This document shows positions 51,626-60,514 of a stretch of 64,000 nucleotides of DNA, in pieces. The stretch's first letter is position 1, and each line of letters opens with the position of its first letter. The notes under the pieces were generated by a model. It was not told where the DNA came from. It made no database searches and saw only the letters and a program-made list of their open reading frames with translations. The stretch comes from Bacteroidota bacterium (GTDB lineage: Bacteria > Bacteroidota > Bacteroidia > Bacteroidales > Prolixibacteraceae). Made by a program: the position numbers and the translations under genes. Location of the stretch: the NCBI GenBank assembly GCA_023251435.1, contig JAHEYU010000025.1, positions 1 through 64,000 on the forward strand. The letters run 5' to 3'.

Positions 51626-52936
51626 ATGAAACAAATTAAATACGTATCTCCTCAAGAAGCAGTAAAAGTTATTAAATCGGGCGACAGGGTTCACCTAAGT
51701 TCGGTAGCAGTTACACCTCACACGCTGATCAAACCAATGGTTGAACGCGGTCGCAACGGTGAACTGTACGGTGTAAAAATTCAGCACATCCATGTTGAAG
51801 GCAATGTTGAGTATGCCAATCCTGAATTTGAAGGAATTTTCGAATCGGAACAATTTTTCGTTGGAGGAAACCTTCGAAAACAAACTCAGGCCGGTTATGC
51901 CGATTACATCCCCGTATTTTTGAGCGAAACACAGAAACTGATCCGCGAAGGTTACCTGAACGTTGATGTTGCAATGGTAATGGTTTCGCCTCCTGACAAA
52001 CATGGGTTTGTGTCGCTTGGAACTTCGGTTGATGCAACTTTGGCTGCTGTTGAATGTGCCAAAGTGGTTATTGCAGCCGTAAACCCAAATGTACCACGCT
52101 GTTGGGGCGATGCAATGATTCATGTTGACCAGATTGACATTTTCGTAGAAGACGATATTAAATTATACTCACACGGTTTCGACCCATTAACACCTGAAGA
52201 AGTTCAGATTGGTATCAATGTGGCTGCTTTGATTGAAGATGGCGCTTGTCTGCAAATGGGTATCGGAGGAATTCCGAATGCAGTGCTTGCCCAGCTTGGT
52301 AATCACAAGGATCTTGGAGTACATACCGAAATGTTTGCCGACGGTATTTTGCCTTTGGTTGAAAAAGGAATCGTTACCGGAAAACACAAAAGTATCGACA
52401 AAGGCAAAATGGTTGCATCATTCCTGATGGGATCGCAGGCTTTGTATGACTTTGTTGACGACAATCCGCGTGTTGCCATGATGGATGTGGCACACACCAA
52501 CAATGTGGCAGTTATCCGCAAACTCGATAAAGTTACCGCCATCAACTCTGCCCTTGCAATCGACATTACCGGTCAGGTTTGTGCCGACTCTATTGGTATC
52601 AAACATTATTCAGGAGTAGGCGGACAAATCGACTTTATTCGTGGCGCAGGTCACTCAAAAGGCGGAAAACCAATTATTGCCTTACCATCGGTAACAGCAA
52701 AAGGAGTTTCAAAAATTACTCCCACATTGATTGAAGGTTCAGGAGTAGTTAGTACCCGTGCAAATATTCACTGGGTAGTTACCGAACACGGTGCGGTAAA
52801 TCTTTACGGAAAAACCTTACAGGAACGCGCCAGACTGCTTATCTCTGTTGCTCATCCTGCACATAGGGAAGCTTTGGAAAAAGCAGCTTTTGAACGTTAC
52901 GGATCACATTTTCATTTTGTAAAAGAAAGTAGATAA
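51626..52936 (+). CDS. Acetyl-CoA hydrolase/CoA-transferase family (propionyl- or succinyl-CoA transferase)
   Basis: The 436-residue protein has the two halves of class I CoA-transferases: GDRVHLSSVAVTPHTLIKPM, GMGIGGIP-like LQMGIGGIPNAVLAQLG, the active-site Glu in HTEMFADGILPL, and SGVGGQIDFIRGAGHSKGGKPIIALPS. Family members move CoA between acetate, succinate, propionate, butyrate or 4-hydroxybutyrate. Its place directly before the methylmalonyl-CoA decarboxylase operon suggests transfer of CoA from propionyl-CoA to succinate, closing the propionate cycle; substrate choice is inferred. It has its own promoter and terminator. Confidence 0.88.
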   Translation: MKQIKYVSPQEAVKVIKSGDRVHLSSVAVTPHTLIKPMVERGRNGELYGVKIQHIHVEGNVEYANPEFEGIFESEQFFVGGNLRKQTQAGYADYIPVFLSETQKLIREGYLNVDVAMVMVSPPDKHGFVSLGTSVDATLAAVECAKVVIAAVNPNVPRCWGDAMIHVDQIDIFVEDDIKLYSHGFDPLTPEEVQIGINVAALIEDGACLQMGIGGIPNAVLAQLGNHKDLGVHTEMFADGILPLVEKGIVTGKHKSIDKGKMVASFLMGSQALYDFVDDNPRVAMMDVAHTNNVAVIRKLDKVTAINSALAIDITGQVCADSIGIKHYSGVGGQIDFIRGAGHSKGGKPIIALPSVTAKGVSKITPTLIEGSGVVSTRANIHWVVTEHGAVNLYGKTLQERARLLISVAHPAHREALEKAAFERYGSHFHFVKESR

Positions 52937-52941
52937 GTTCG

Positions 52942-52972
52942 AAAAAGGCAGGCCTCAAAATCTGCCTTTTTC
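52942..52972 (+). terminator. Terminator after the CoA-transferase gene
   Basis: AAAAAGGCAG pairs with CTGCCTTTTT around a loop of about 11 bases. It separates this gene from the epimerase operon. Confidence 0.8.
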
Positions 52973-53149
52973 TTTACAATTATTTTACATTACCGCCTCT
53001 GAACCTGGCTCAACAAGCCTTGAAATTACGACGAAAACAACTATCAAATAAGAGATTAAACTATTCAATAAAAACCTTTACTGCTGAAAAACACACGACC
53101 TGTTTTTCGAATAATTGAGCAAATGGTTAAAAAAGATATACTACAGGCG

Positions 53150-53157
53150 TACCTTTG
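53150..53157 (+). promoter_or_regulatory. -7 box for the methylmalonyl-CoA decarboxylase operon
   Basis: TACCTTTG, exact TAnnTTTG match, initiation near 53164, leader about 50 bases to the epimerase ATG. The -33 box is unclear. Confidence 0.5.
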
Positions 53158-53214
53158 CAGCGCCAAAATTTAAAAGTTGAATTATTTCTTAATTACATAA
53201 ATACTTTCACAACT

Positions 53215-53619
53215 ATGGAAATATCACATATCGAACACATCGGAATTGCTGTAAACAATCTGGAAGAAGCAATTCCTTATTATGAAAATGTTTTGGGACT
53301 GAAATGCTACGCTGTTGAAGAAGTAGCTGATCAGAAGGTAAAAACAGCTTTCTTCAAAGTTGGTCAAACTAAAATCGAACTACTTGAATCAACCGATCCG
53401 GAAGGGCCGATTGGTAAATTCATCGAAAAAAAAGGTCCGGGTGTGCATCACCTTGCTTTTGCCGTTGAAAGCGTAAACGAAGCGCTGAATGATGTTGCTT
53501 CGAAAGGCGTTCAACTGATCGATAAAGCCGGACGTAAAGGTGCCGAAGGACTAAACATCGGGTTCCTTCACCCAAAATCAACGCTCGGTGTTTTAACAGA
53601 ACTATGCTCTAACAAATAA
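53215..53619 (+). CDS. mce: Methylmalonyl-CoA epimerase
   Basis: The 134-residue VOC-fold protein interconverts (R)- and (S)-methylmalonyl-CoA, between the B12 mutase and the decarboxylase. Metal ligands are visible: [11 protein letters not shown] (His), VHHLAFAV (His) and GVLTELC (Glu). I chose the ATG at 53215; the ORF extends upstream across the -7 box, but the extra residues do not fit the family. It is 25 bases before mmdA. Confidence 0.94.
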   Translation: MEISHIEHIGIAVNNLEEAIPYYENVLGLKCYAVEEVADQKVKTAFFKVGQTKIELLESTDPEGPIGKFIEKKGPGVHHLAFAVESVNEALNDVASKGVQLIDKAGRKGAEGLNIGFLHPKSTLGVLTELCSNK

Positions 53620-53644
53620 TTCAACTTATCTATTAATACATCCT

Positions 53645-55204
53645 ATGAACAATCAAGACAAAATAAAGAAACTCATTGACCTGCGCGTTGAAGCAAAACT
53701 CGGAGGTGGAGAAAAAAGAATTGAAGCTCAGCACGAAAAAGGCAAATTAACTGCCCGTGAGCGTATCACTTTGCTGTTGGACGAAGGAAGCTTCGAAGAG
53801 TATGACATGTTTGTAACTCATCGCTGTGACAATTTCGGTATGGAAAAAACGAAATTCATGGGCGATGGCGTAGTAACAGGTCAGGGAACCATCGATGGAC
53901 GGGTGGTATATATTTATGCACAGGATTTCACCGTTTTCGGAGGTTCATTGTCTGAAACTTATGCACTGAAAATTTGCAAAGTGATGGACATGGCTATGAA
54001 AGTTGGCGCTCCGGTTATCGGAATCAACGATTCGGGAGGTGCACGTATTCAGGAAGGTGTTACTGCTTTGGCCGGATATGCCGAAATTTTCGAACGCAAT
54101 ATCATGGCTTCGGGCGTTATTCCGCAGATTTCAGCAATTTTCGGACCTTGTGCCGGTGGCGCTGTTTATTCTCCGGCATTGACCGACTTCATCATCATGA
54201 GCAAAAATACCAGTTACATGTTCGTAACCGGACCAAAAGTGGTAAAAACAGTTACCGGTGAAGTAGTTACCGACGAACAACTGGGTGGAGCTTCTGTTCA
54301 TGGTTCAAAATCAGGTGTTTCGCATTTCATTGCTGAAGACGAACAGGAAGGTCTCCTGCTTATCCGCAAACTGTTGAGCTATCTTCCGCAGAACAACCTT
54401 GAAGATGCGCCTTTGGCTGCCTGCGACGATCCGATCGACCGTTTGGAAGATTCATTGAATACTGTAATTCCTGATAATCCGAACAAACCTTACGACGTAA
54501 AAGATGTAATCCACTCGATAGTTGACAACAACGAATTCTTTGAAGTTCACCGTAACTACGCTCAGAATATCGTAATCGGGTTCGCACATTTCAATGGTAT
54601 TTCAACCGGTATTGTAGCCAACCAGCCAAATTATCTGGCCGGAGTGCTCGACATCAATGCTTCGCGCAAAGCTGCCCGTTTTGTTCGTTTCTGCGATGCC
54701 TTCAACATTCCTATTGTAACTTTGGTTGATGTACCCGGTTTCCTTCCGGGAACTGCTCAGGAATACGGTGGTATCATTATTCACGGAGCTAAATTGTTGT
54801 TTGCTTATGGAGAAGCGACTGTACCAAAAGTTACAGTTATTCTTCGCAAATCGTATGGTGGCGCTTATTGCGTAATGAGTTCGAAACACCTTCGCGGCGA
54901 CATTAACTACTCATGGCCAACCGGCGAAATTGCAGTAATGGGTCCCAAAGGTGCTATCGAAGTTCTCCGGAACAAGAAGATTTCTGCCATCGAAGATCCG
55001 ACTGAACGTGCTGCATACGTTGCACAGGCTGAAGAAGAATACAAAGATAAATTCGCGAACCCATACAAAGCGGCTGAATACGGTTATATCGACGATATTA
55101 TCGAGCCTCGCAATACACGTTTCCGTATTATCCGCGCACTTCAGGCATTGGCAACTAAAAAAGACGTAATGCCAGCCAAGAAACACACCAATATTCCTTT
55201 ATAA
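53645..55204 (+). CDS. mmdA: Methylmalonyl-CoA decarboxylase alpha subunit / acyl-CoA carboxyltransferase
   Basis: The 519-residue protein moves the carboxyl group of methylmalonyl-CoA to biotin. Both carboxyltransferase halves are seen: the N-terminal half with [17 protein letters not shown] and [17 protein letters not shown], and the C-terminal half with [16 protein letters not shown] and [13 protein letters not shown]. Length matches MmdA/PccB. Neighbouring OadG-like, biotin and OadB-like subunits show that it works in the Na+-pumping decarboxylase rather than in a cytoplasmic carboxylase. The gene is the second of the operon. Confidence 0.95.
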   Translation: MNNQDKIKKLIDLRVEAKLGGGEKRIEAQHEKGKLTARERITLLLDEGSFEEYDMFVTHRCDNFGMEKTKFMGDGVVTGQGTIDGRVVYIYAQDFTVFGGSLSETYALKICKVMDMAMKVGAPVIGINDSGGARIQEGVTALAGYAEIFERNIMASGVIPQISAIFGPCAGGAVYSPALTDFIIMSKNTSYMFVTGPKVVKTVTGEVVTDEQLGGASVHGSKSGVSHFIAEDEQEGLLLIRKLLSYLPQNNLEDAPLAACDDPIDRLEDSLNTVIPDNPNKPYDVKDVIHSIVDNNEFFEVHRNYAQNIVIGFAHFNGISTGIVANQPNYLAGVLDINASRKAARFVRFCDAFNIPIVTLVDVPGFLPGTAQEYGGIIIHGAKLLFAYGEATVPKVTVILRKSYGGAYCVMSSKHLRGDINYSWPTGEIAVMGPKGAIEVLRNKKISAIEDPTERAAYVAQAEEEYKDKFANPYKAAEYGYIDDIIEPRNTRFRIIRALQALATKKDVMPAKKHTNIPL

Positions 55205-55213
55205 TCAGCGATC

Positions 55214-56113
55214 ATGCAAAGAAGAATTAAACATTTTTTAACCGGAATTGCAGTTCTGCTCTTGATTTTTGTAGGTACCAATGTCGCCAAATCACAAAGT
55301 GCAGGTGACCTAAAGTTCAATGAAATATTGGTACTGAATGATTCGAGTGCAGTTGACGACTTCGGAATGCATACGGCATGGATTGAAATATTCAATTCAT
55401 CGTACAACACGGTAAACATCGGAGGATGTTTCCTGACTGATGATCTGAGCAATCCTACTAAATACTGGATTCCGACAGGCGACCCGGCAACTTTAATATC
55501 AGCAAGGTTTTACACAGTATTTTGGGCCGACGACAAACCAACACGTGGCATTTTTCATCTAAACTTTGATTTAAAGCAAGCTAAAACTATTGCATTATAC
55601 AATGCCGATGGTAAAACGTTGATTGACAAAGTTGATATTCCAGCAGATCAAAAGCCCGATATTACCTACGGAAGGCCAAACAACGAAAGCACCCAATGGG
55701 TTTATCTGGAAAAATCAACTCCGAGATCAAACAACGATTATACCAAGAAAAAATCGGCAGGAGAAGTTTTTGTAGAAATCGATCCTTATGGAATTGGGAT
55801 GACAATTATTGCCATGTTCGTGGTTTTTTTGTCACTGGCTATTCTTTTTGTTATTTACAAAAATATGGGCCGGTTCTTTATCCGAAGAGGCGCTGCGGCA
55901 AATACACCTAAGAGCGGCGAAGTAAAAGTATCAACTAAATTTTCGGAAGAAGAAATGTCGGGCGAAGTAAATGCTGCAATTGCAATGGCTTTATATATGT
56001 ATCAAAACGAATTACATGATTATGAGAATACTGTCTTAACGATCAATAAAGTATCAAGAAACTATTCTCCCTGGAGTTCAAAAATTTATACACTCAGAAA
56101 ATCACCGCGTTAA
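55214..56113 (+). CDS. LTD-OadG fusion: Na+-pump gamma/delta-type subunit with a lamin-tail domain
   Basis: The 299-residue protein has a signal peptide (about 1-28), a lamin-tail-like domain (about 30-160, with LKFNEILVLNDSSAVDDFG, AWIEIFNSSYNTVNIGGC and KYWIPTGD), one membrane helix (GIGMTIIAMFVVFLSLAILFVI, about 193-217) and a cytoplasmic tail. The helix plus tail is the OadG/MmdD-type assembly subunit; the periplasmic LTD is an added domain. It would assemble the alpha, biotin and beta subunits and place an LTD in the periplasm. It lies nine bases after mmdA. Confidence 0.85.
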   Translation: MQRRIKHFLTGIAVLLLIFVGTNVAKSQSAGDLKFNEILVLNDSSAVDDFGMHTAWIEIFNSSYNTVNIGGCFLTDDLSNPTKYWIPTGDPATLISARFYTVFWADDKPTRGIFHLNFDLKQAKTIALYNADGKTLIDKVDIPADQKPDITYGRPNNESTQWVYLEKSTPRSNNDYTKKKSAGEVFVEIDPYGIGMTIIAMFVVFLSLAILFVIYKNMGRFFIRRGAAANTPKSGEVKVSTKFSEEEMSGEVNAAIAMALYMYQNELHDYENTVLTINKVSRNYSPWSSKIYTLRKSPR

Positions 56114-56124
56114 TTAAATTAAAA

Positions 56125-56568
56125 ATGAAAAAATTCAAATTTACCATAAACGGCAACCAATACGAGACAGAGATTCTCAATGTTGAAGACAATCATGCCG
56201 AAATTGAAGTTAACGGAACTTTATACAAAGTTGAAGTTGACAAAACGATGAAAACAACTAAAACGCCAAAACTGGTTCGTCAAAATGTAGTTCCATCAAC
56301 CGACAGTCATCCTTCAGTAGCAAAAACTGCCAGCCCTGCCGGACCAAAAGGCGCCGGAAGCATCAAATCTCCACTACCCGGTGTTATTCTTGAAATGTTT
56401 GTGCGTGAAGGCGATGATGTTAAAATGGGACAAAAACTACTAATGTTGGAAGCCATGAAAATGGAAAACAACATTGAAGCCGACAAGGCCGGGAAAGTGA
56501 TATCTATCCTGAAACACAAAGGCGACAATGTGATGGAAGGCGATGTGCTAATTATTATAGGAGATTAA
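56125..56568 (+). CDS. mmdC: Biotin carboxyl carrier subunit of methylmalonyl-CoA decarboxylase
   Basis: The 147-residue protein has an N-terminal strand-rich part (MKKFKFTINGNQYETEI), a Pro/Ala/Ser-rich linker (about 60-78) and a biotinyl domain (about 80-147) with the biotinylated Lys in LEAMKMENNIEADKAG and flanking GVILEMFVREGD and GDVLIIIGD. It carries carboxybiotin between the alpha and beta subunits. It is 11 bases after the LTD-OadG gene. Confidence 0.94.
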   Translation: MKKFKFTINGNQYETEILNVEDNHAEIEVNGTLYKVEVDKTMKTTKTPKLVRQNVVPSTDSHPSVAKTASPAGPKGAGSIKSPLPGVILEMFVREGDDVKMGQKLLMLEAMKMENNIEADKAGKVISILKHKGDNVMEGDVLIIIGD

Positions 56569-56571
56569 GAC

Positions 56572-57726
56572 ATGGGCACATTTATTGATTTTATTATTGA
56601 ACACTTAGCGCAATTCCTCCAATTTACCGCTTTTGCAAATATGACAATCGGTCACGTGATCATGATCTGTATCGGATTATATTTCATATATCTGGCCATT
56701 GCAAAAGAATTTGAACCGATGTTATTGATCCCCATTGGTTTTGGTATTCTGATTGGAAATGTTGCTTTTGCTCCCGGTTATCAGATTGGCATTTACGAAT
56801 CGGGCAGCGTAATGAATTACCTTTATTTCGGGGTTCTTCAGGGTATTTATCCTCCACTGATCTTCCTCGGAATTGGTGCCATGACTGACTTCTCGGCTCT
56901 GATTTCGAATCCGAAACTCATCCTGATTGGTGCTGCTGCACAACTTGGTATTTTTGGCGCATACTGTCTGGCTCTCGCTCTTGGCTTCAGTCCAACAGAG
57001 GCTGGTGCGATTGGTATCATTGGTGGAGCCGACGGCCCGACTGCGATTTTCCTGGCTTCAAAACTGGCTCCGGACTTGCTGGGTGCAATTGCTATTGCAG
57101 CTTATTCGTACATGGCGCTTGTTCCTGTTATTCAGCCTCCGGTAATGAAGTTATTGACTACTCCGAAAGAACGCTTAATCCGCATGAAACCTCCTCGTGC
57201 CGTTTCGAAAGTGGAAAAAGTGATCTTCGCCATCGCGGGTATGTTGCTCACCACATTTATCGTTCCCAGCGGTATGCCTTTGTTGGGTATGCTATTCTTC
57301 GGAAACCTGTTGCGCGAAAGTGGTGTAACCAAACGCCTGGCTGATACCGCCAAAGGCCCGATGATCGACATCGTTACCATTTTGATCGGTTTGACTGTTG
57401 GAGCCTCGACACAGGCAACTACCTTCCTGACTTTGAAATCAGTAGGTATCTTTGCCCTGGGTGCTGCGTCGTTCGTAGTTGCAACTTTCGGTGGAGTAAT
57501 GTTTGTAAAAATACTTAACCTGTTCCTGAAAGAAGGCAATAAAATCAACCCGCTGATTGGTAATGCCGGGGTTTCGGCAGTGCCCGACAGCGCCCGAGTA
57601 TCGCAGGTTGTTGGGTTGGAATACGACAAAACCAACCACTTGCTTATGCACGCCATGGGACCAAACGTAGCCGGTGTGATCGGTTCGGCTGTTGCAGCCG
57701 GTATCCTGCTTAGTTTCCTTGCTTAA
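56572..57726 (+). CDS. mmdB: Na+-translocating decarboxylase beta subunit
   Basis: The 384-residue integral membrane protein has about ten helices. The family's Na+-site motif is seen at GAIGIIGGADGPTAIFLAS (Asp in the re-entrant loop). It decarboxylates carboxybiotin and exports Na+. The last helix region NAGVSAVPDSARVSQ is also typical. It is the last gene of the operon, three bases after mmdC, and ends at a clear terminator. Confidence 0.95.
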   Translation: MGTFIDFIIEHLAQFLQFTAFANMTIGHVIMICIGLYFIYLAIAKEFEPMLLIPIGFGILIGNVAFAPGYQIGIYESGSVMNYLYFGVLQGIYPPLIFLGIGAMTDFSALISNPKLILIGAAAQLGIFGAYCLALALGFSPTEAGAIGIIGGADGPTAIFLASKLAPDLLGAIAIAAYSYMALVPVIQPPVMKLLTTPKERLIRMKPPRAVSKVEKVIFAIAGMLLTTFIVPSGMPLLGMLFFGNLLRESGVTKRLADTAKGPMIDIVTILIGLTVGASTQATTFLTLKSVGIFALGAASFVVATFGGVMFVKILNLFLKEGNKINPLIGNAGVSAVPDSARVSQVVGLEYDKTNHLLMHAMGPNVAGVIGSAVAAGILLSFLA

Positions 57727-57750
57727 GCAAATTTTTTCTATAATTTTTGA

Positions 57751-57784
57751 AGAGGTTGTCAGTTTTGGCAACCTCTTTTTTTTT
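57751..57784 (+). terminator. Terminator of the methylmalonyl-CoA decarboxylase operon
   Basis: AGAGGTTG pairs with CAACCTCT around a loop of about 10 bases, followed by a T9 run. Confidence 0.88.
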
Positions 57785-57900
57785 CAGTAAACAAAGAAAA
57801 TACCGATAGAAAACCGGTTTTCTTTTGTCAGGTTATTAACAAATTAAGAAGTTCGCAGCTTTTTATATCCTTCAGAGAATAATCAAAATACAGTGCCCCT

Positions 57901-57908
57901 ACCTTTGC
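57901..57908 (+). promoter_or_regulatory. -7 box for kup
   Basis: TACCTTTG, exact TAnnTTTG match 37 bases before the ATG; -33 box not clear. Confidence 0.5.
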
Positions 57909-57945
57909 GCCTCTGTTTTGAATAAAAGTCTAATAACTGGTTGAT

Positions 57946-59889
57946 ATGTCAGGAAATAATCATCAGGCCTTTAACAAAATAACCTTTGCCGGATTACTGG
58001 TAACCATCGGAATTGTTTTTGGAGATATTGGAACAAGTCCGCTGTATGTTGTTAAAGCAATTATTTCGGGAGCTGAACAGTTCGATAAATTATTGGTGTA
58101 TGGCGCATTATCCTGCGTGTTCTGGACACTCACCCTACAAACCACGCTAAAATACGTCATCATCACACTTAGAGCCGACAACCATGGCGAAGGCGGAATT
58201 TTTGCGTTGTATGCCCTGATGAAGAAGAAATCGACATGGGCTGCAGCACTCACCATCGTTGGCGGAAGCGCGCTTTTGGCTGATGGGGTGATCACCCCTG
58301 CCATTACTGTAACTTCTTCGATCGAAGGTTTACGGCTCATTAATCCCGATATTCCTGTTCTTCCGGTAGTTCTGTCGATTATTACCCTGCTCTTTTTTGT
58401 GCAGCAATTCGGCACCAATCTGCTTGGCAAATCATTCGGCCCCATTATGTTGGTTTGGTTTGTAATGCTGGCCACGCTGGGGTTTATACAAATCACCACT
58501 TTCCCCGAAATTTTAAATGCATTAAATCCAGTTTACGCTTTTGATTTCCTTACCCAATATCCCAAAGGATTTATATTGCTTGGAGCTGTATTTTTGTGTA
58601 CCACGGGGGCTGAAGCTCTCTACTCTGATTTGGGACATTGCGGAATTAAAAACATTCGGGTTTCGTGGATATTTGTAAAAATAAGTTTGATTTTAAACTA
58701 CTTGGGTCAGGGAGCCTGGCTGATGAACCACCCCACCCCTGTTGCAGAACTAAACCCGTTTTATGCCATCATGCCGCAATGGTTTCTGTTTCCGGGAATT
58801 CTGATTGCCACCGCAGCAGCGGTTATTGCGAGTCAGGCATTAATTACCGGTTCATATACTTTAATCAGTGAAGCCGTTTCACTGAATTTCTGGCCAAAAA
58901 TTAAGATATTACATCCGACGATTATAAAAGGGCAGGTATATATCCCATTTGTAAACTGGATTTTATGGGTTTTCTGTTTTTTTGTCGTTCTGTTTTTTCA
59001 GGAATCGGCCAACATGGAAGCTGCTTATGGTCTTTCGATAACCATTACCATGATCATGACTTCGATGCTGTTAATTCATTATCTGCATCAGAAAAAAATT
59101 CATTATCTGTTACTGGGTGTACTGATTATTTTGTTTGGAGCCATCGAAGGTTCATTCCTGATTGCCAACATGCACAAGTTTTCACATGGAGGATGGTTTT
59201 CTGTTGCACTCTCTTTTTTATTTATGCTTGTTATGTTGGGCTGGTTTTTCGGCCGGCGGATCAAAAACCGTTATATCAGCTTTTCGAATGTAAATAAGTA
59301 CCTGCACCTCTTCGAAGATTTGAGCAACGATAAAACCATCCCTCAAATAGCTACCAATCTGGTTTATATTATCAAAGCCAATAACATTCACCAGATCGAA
59401 TCAAAAATCATGTATTCCATTTTCAGCAAGCAGCCCAAACGTGCACAAACTTATTGGTTGTTACATGTAGATACAACCAATGAACCAGAAACGTTCAGCT
59501 ACGAAGTGACTCAGATTATTGAAGGGACTTTAATCCGGATTGATTTCCATTTGGGATTCAAGGTTGAACCACGTATAAACCTGTATTTCAAGGAAGTTTT
59601 GAAAGATATGATGGCAAATGGAGAGATAAAACTGACGAGTTCTTATGAGTCGTTGAAAAAACATCATTTCCCGGCCGACTTTCTATTCGTTAATCTCGAC
59701 CGGATAATGACTCAGGATTACAAATTATCTCCCTGGGAAACCATGATAATGGGACTTCATGCATTTACCCGTAAATTAGCCATCAACGATGTGAAAGCAT
59801 TTGGACTGGATACCAGTTGTGTGATCGAAGAAAAAGTACCCATTTCGATAGAACGCCCGCTGAACCGCAAAATCAGCCGAATTGATTAG
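57946..59889 (+). CDS. kup: Kup-type potassium uptake protein
   Basis: The 647-residue protein has about twelve N-terminal membrane helices and a cytoplasmic C-terminal domain. The K+ transporter signature GIVFGDIGTSPLYVVKA and GEGGIFALYALM are at the N-terminus. It should import K+ with H+. It is transcribed alone. The C-terminal domain (about 440-647) is longer and more divergent than in E. coli Kup. Confidence 0.95.
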   Translation: MSGNNHQAFNKITFAGLLVTIGIVFGDIGTSPLYVVKAIISGAEQFDKLLVYGALSCVFWTLTLQTTLKYVIITLRADNHGEGGIFALYALMKKKSTWAAALTIVGGSALLADGVITPAITVTSSIEGLRLINPDIPVLPVVLSIITLLFFVQQFGTNLLGKSFGPIMLVWFVMLATLGFIQITTFPEILNALNPVYAFDFLTQYPKGFILLGAVFLCTTGAEALYSDLGHCGIKNIRVSWIFVKISLILNYLGQGAWLMNHPTPVAELNPFYAIMPQWFLFPGILIATAAAVIASQALITGSYTLISEAVSLNFWPKIKILHPTIIKGQVYIPFVNWILWVFCFFVVLFFQESANMEAAYGLSITITMIMTSMLLIHYLHQKKIHYLLLGVLIILFGAIEGSFLIANMHKFSHGGWFSVALSFLFMLVMLGWFFGRRIKNRYISFSNVNKYLHLFEDLSNDKTIPQIATNLVYIIKANNIHQIESKIMYSIFSKQPKRAQTYWLLHVDTTNEPETFSYEVTQIIEGTLIRIDFHLGFKVEPRINLYFKEVLKDMMANGEIKLTSSYESLKKHHFPADFLFVNLDRIMTQDYKLSPWETMIMGLHAFTRKLAINDVKAFGLDTSCVIEEKVPISIERPLNRKISRID

Positions 59890-59897
59890 GATAGCCT

Positions 59898-60019
59898 TTT
59901 ATACCATAGTGAATTATAGATTAATACAAATGTGTTCATGGTAGAATGCCGATGGATAGAAATGTTAGGCCTATTGAGTGTGCGATAATTGGACTATAAC
60001 ATTTCTCCAATCGGTATTA
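59898..60019. repeat. Hairpin-rich repeat, copy 1 (MITE-like)
   Basis: It starts TTATACCAT and ends TCGGTATTA. A first hairpin pairs TTATACCAT with ATGGTAGAA. A second, with long arms, pairs the AATGCCGAT... side with the ...ATCGGTATT side. It matches copy 2 at 60307-60427 along most of its length; in the inner stem, bases change in pairs (T-A here, C-G there). Confidence 0.65.
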
Positions 60020-60084
60020 AGTGTCATCGCATTAGAAACTATTAACATTTCACGCAATTTTATTAACATCAATTAAGAATTTTC
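60020..60084. other. Short AT-rich spacer
   Basis: No feature recognised between the repeat and the sRNA promoter. The gene-free interval 59890-60514 is otherwise occupied by the two hairpin repeats, the candidate sRNA with its promoter and terminator, and a short GTCATT-type repeat. Confidence 0.4.
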
Positions 60085-60117
60085 TTTGCTGAAAATCAAT
60101 TTGGCATCCTATCTTTG
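60085..60117 (+). promoter_or_regulatory. Promoter of a candidate small RNA
   Basis: TTTG (60085-60088), 21 bases, TATCTTTG (60110-60117): a full consensus promoter with no ORF behind it. Confidence 0.7.
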
Positions 60118-60123
60118 CAGTAC

Positions 60124-60205
60124 ATTTTTTTTCATAAGTTTAGGTTTAGTTAGGTTAGTTAGTTTAAGAGAGAAAAGGTAGGACAGAGGTCCTACCTTTT
60201 TGTTT
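60124..60205 (+). ncRNA. Candidate small non-coding RNA of about 75-80 bases
   Basis: A full promoter (60085-60117) is followed about 55 bases later by a strong terminator: AAAAGGTAGGAC (60173-60184) pairs with GTCCTACCTTTT (60189-60200) around AGAG, then T-rich. Between them is a run of TTAG-type repeats (TAGGTTTAGTTAGGTTAGTT) and no ORF of useful length. The single-stranded TTAGG-rich region next to the terminator hairpin could be a seed for base pairing. Family not recognised. A leader for a lost gene is the alternative. Confidence 0.6.
60173..60205 (+). terminator. Terminator of the candidate small RNA
   Basis: A perfect 12-base stem with AGAG loop, followed by TGTTTTT. Confidence 0.9.
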
Positions 60206-60306
60206 TTATAACAACTGTTTTAAGCAATTTTGATTGACCGTTTGCATACTTTTTTGGCATTTTGCGTCAGTCAGTTGTGGTCATTCTGTTTTCATTTCCT
60301 GACAAC

Positions 60307-60427
60307 TTATACCAAATGCAAATCTAAATCAGTCCAAACCCATTCTGGTATAATGCCGATGAATAGAAATGTTCAGTCCAATCGAGTGTGCGAAGATTGG
60401 ACTGTTATATTTCTTCAATCGGTATTA
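60307..60427. repeat. Hairpin-rich repeat, copy 2 (MITE-like)
   Basis: It starts TTATACCA and contains TGGTATAA about 38 bases later. Then comes a hairpin whose inner stem CAGTCCAATC pairs exactly with GATTGGACTG around GAGTGTGCGAA, and whose outer arms are TAATGCCGAT and the ATCGGTATTA end. Same order as copy 1. Confidence 0.65.
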
Positions 60428-60437
60428 CTGACTATCA

Positions 60438-60454
60438 AATGACAATTGAATGAC
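60438..60454 (+). repeat. Short GTCATT/AATGAC-type repeat E
   Basis: AATGAC occurs at 60438 and 60449, 11 bases apart, between the convergent kup and hydrolase genes. Only two units, so a weak member of the family of arrays A-D. Confidence 0.4.
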
Positions 60455-60514
60455 TTTTATGATATTGGGCAATATTGCGGATATCCATTTTTGCAATTAC
60501 TCCACCTCAATTTT

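Noticed and set aside
60173-60205. Terminator of kup
   Set aside because: It lies about 280 bases after kup with a full promoter just before it, so it more likely ends a separate short transcript.
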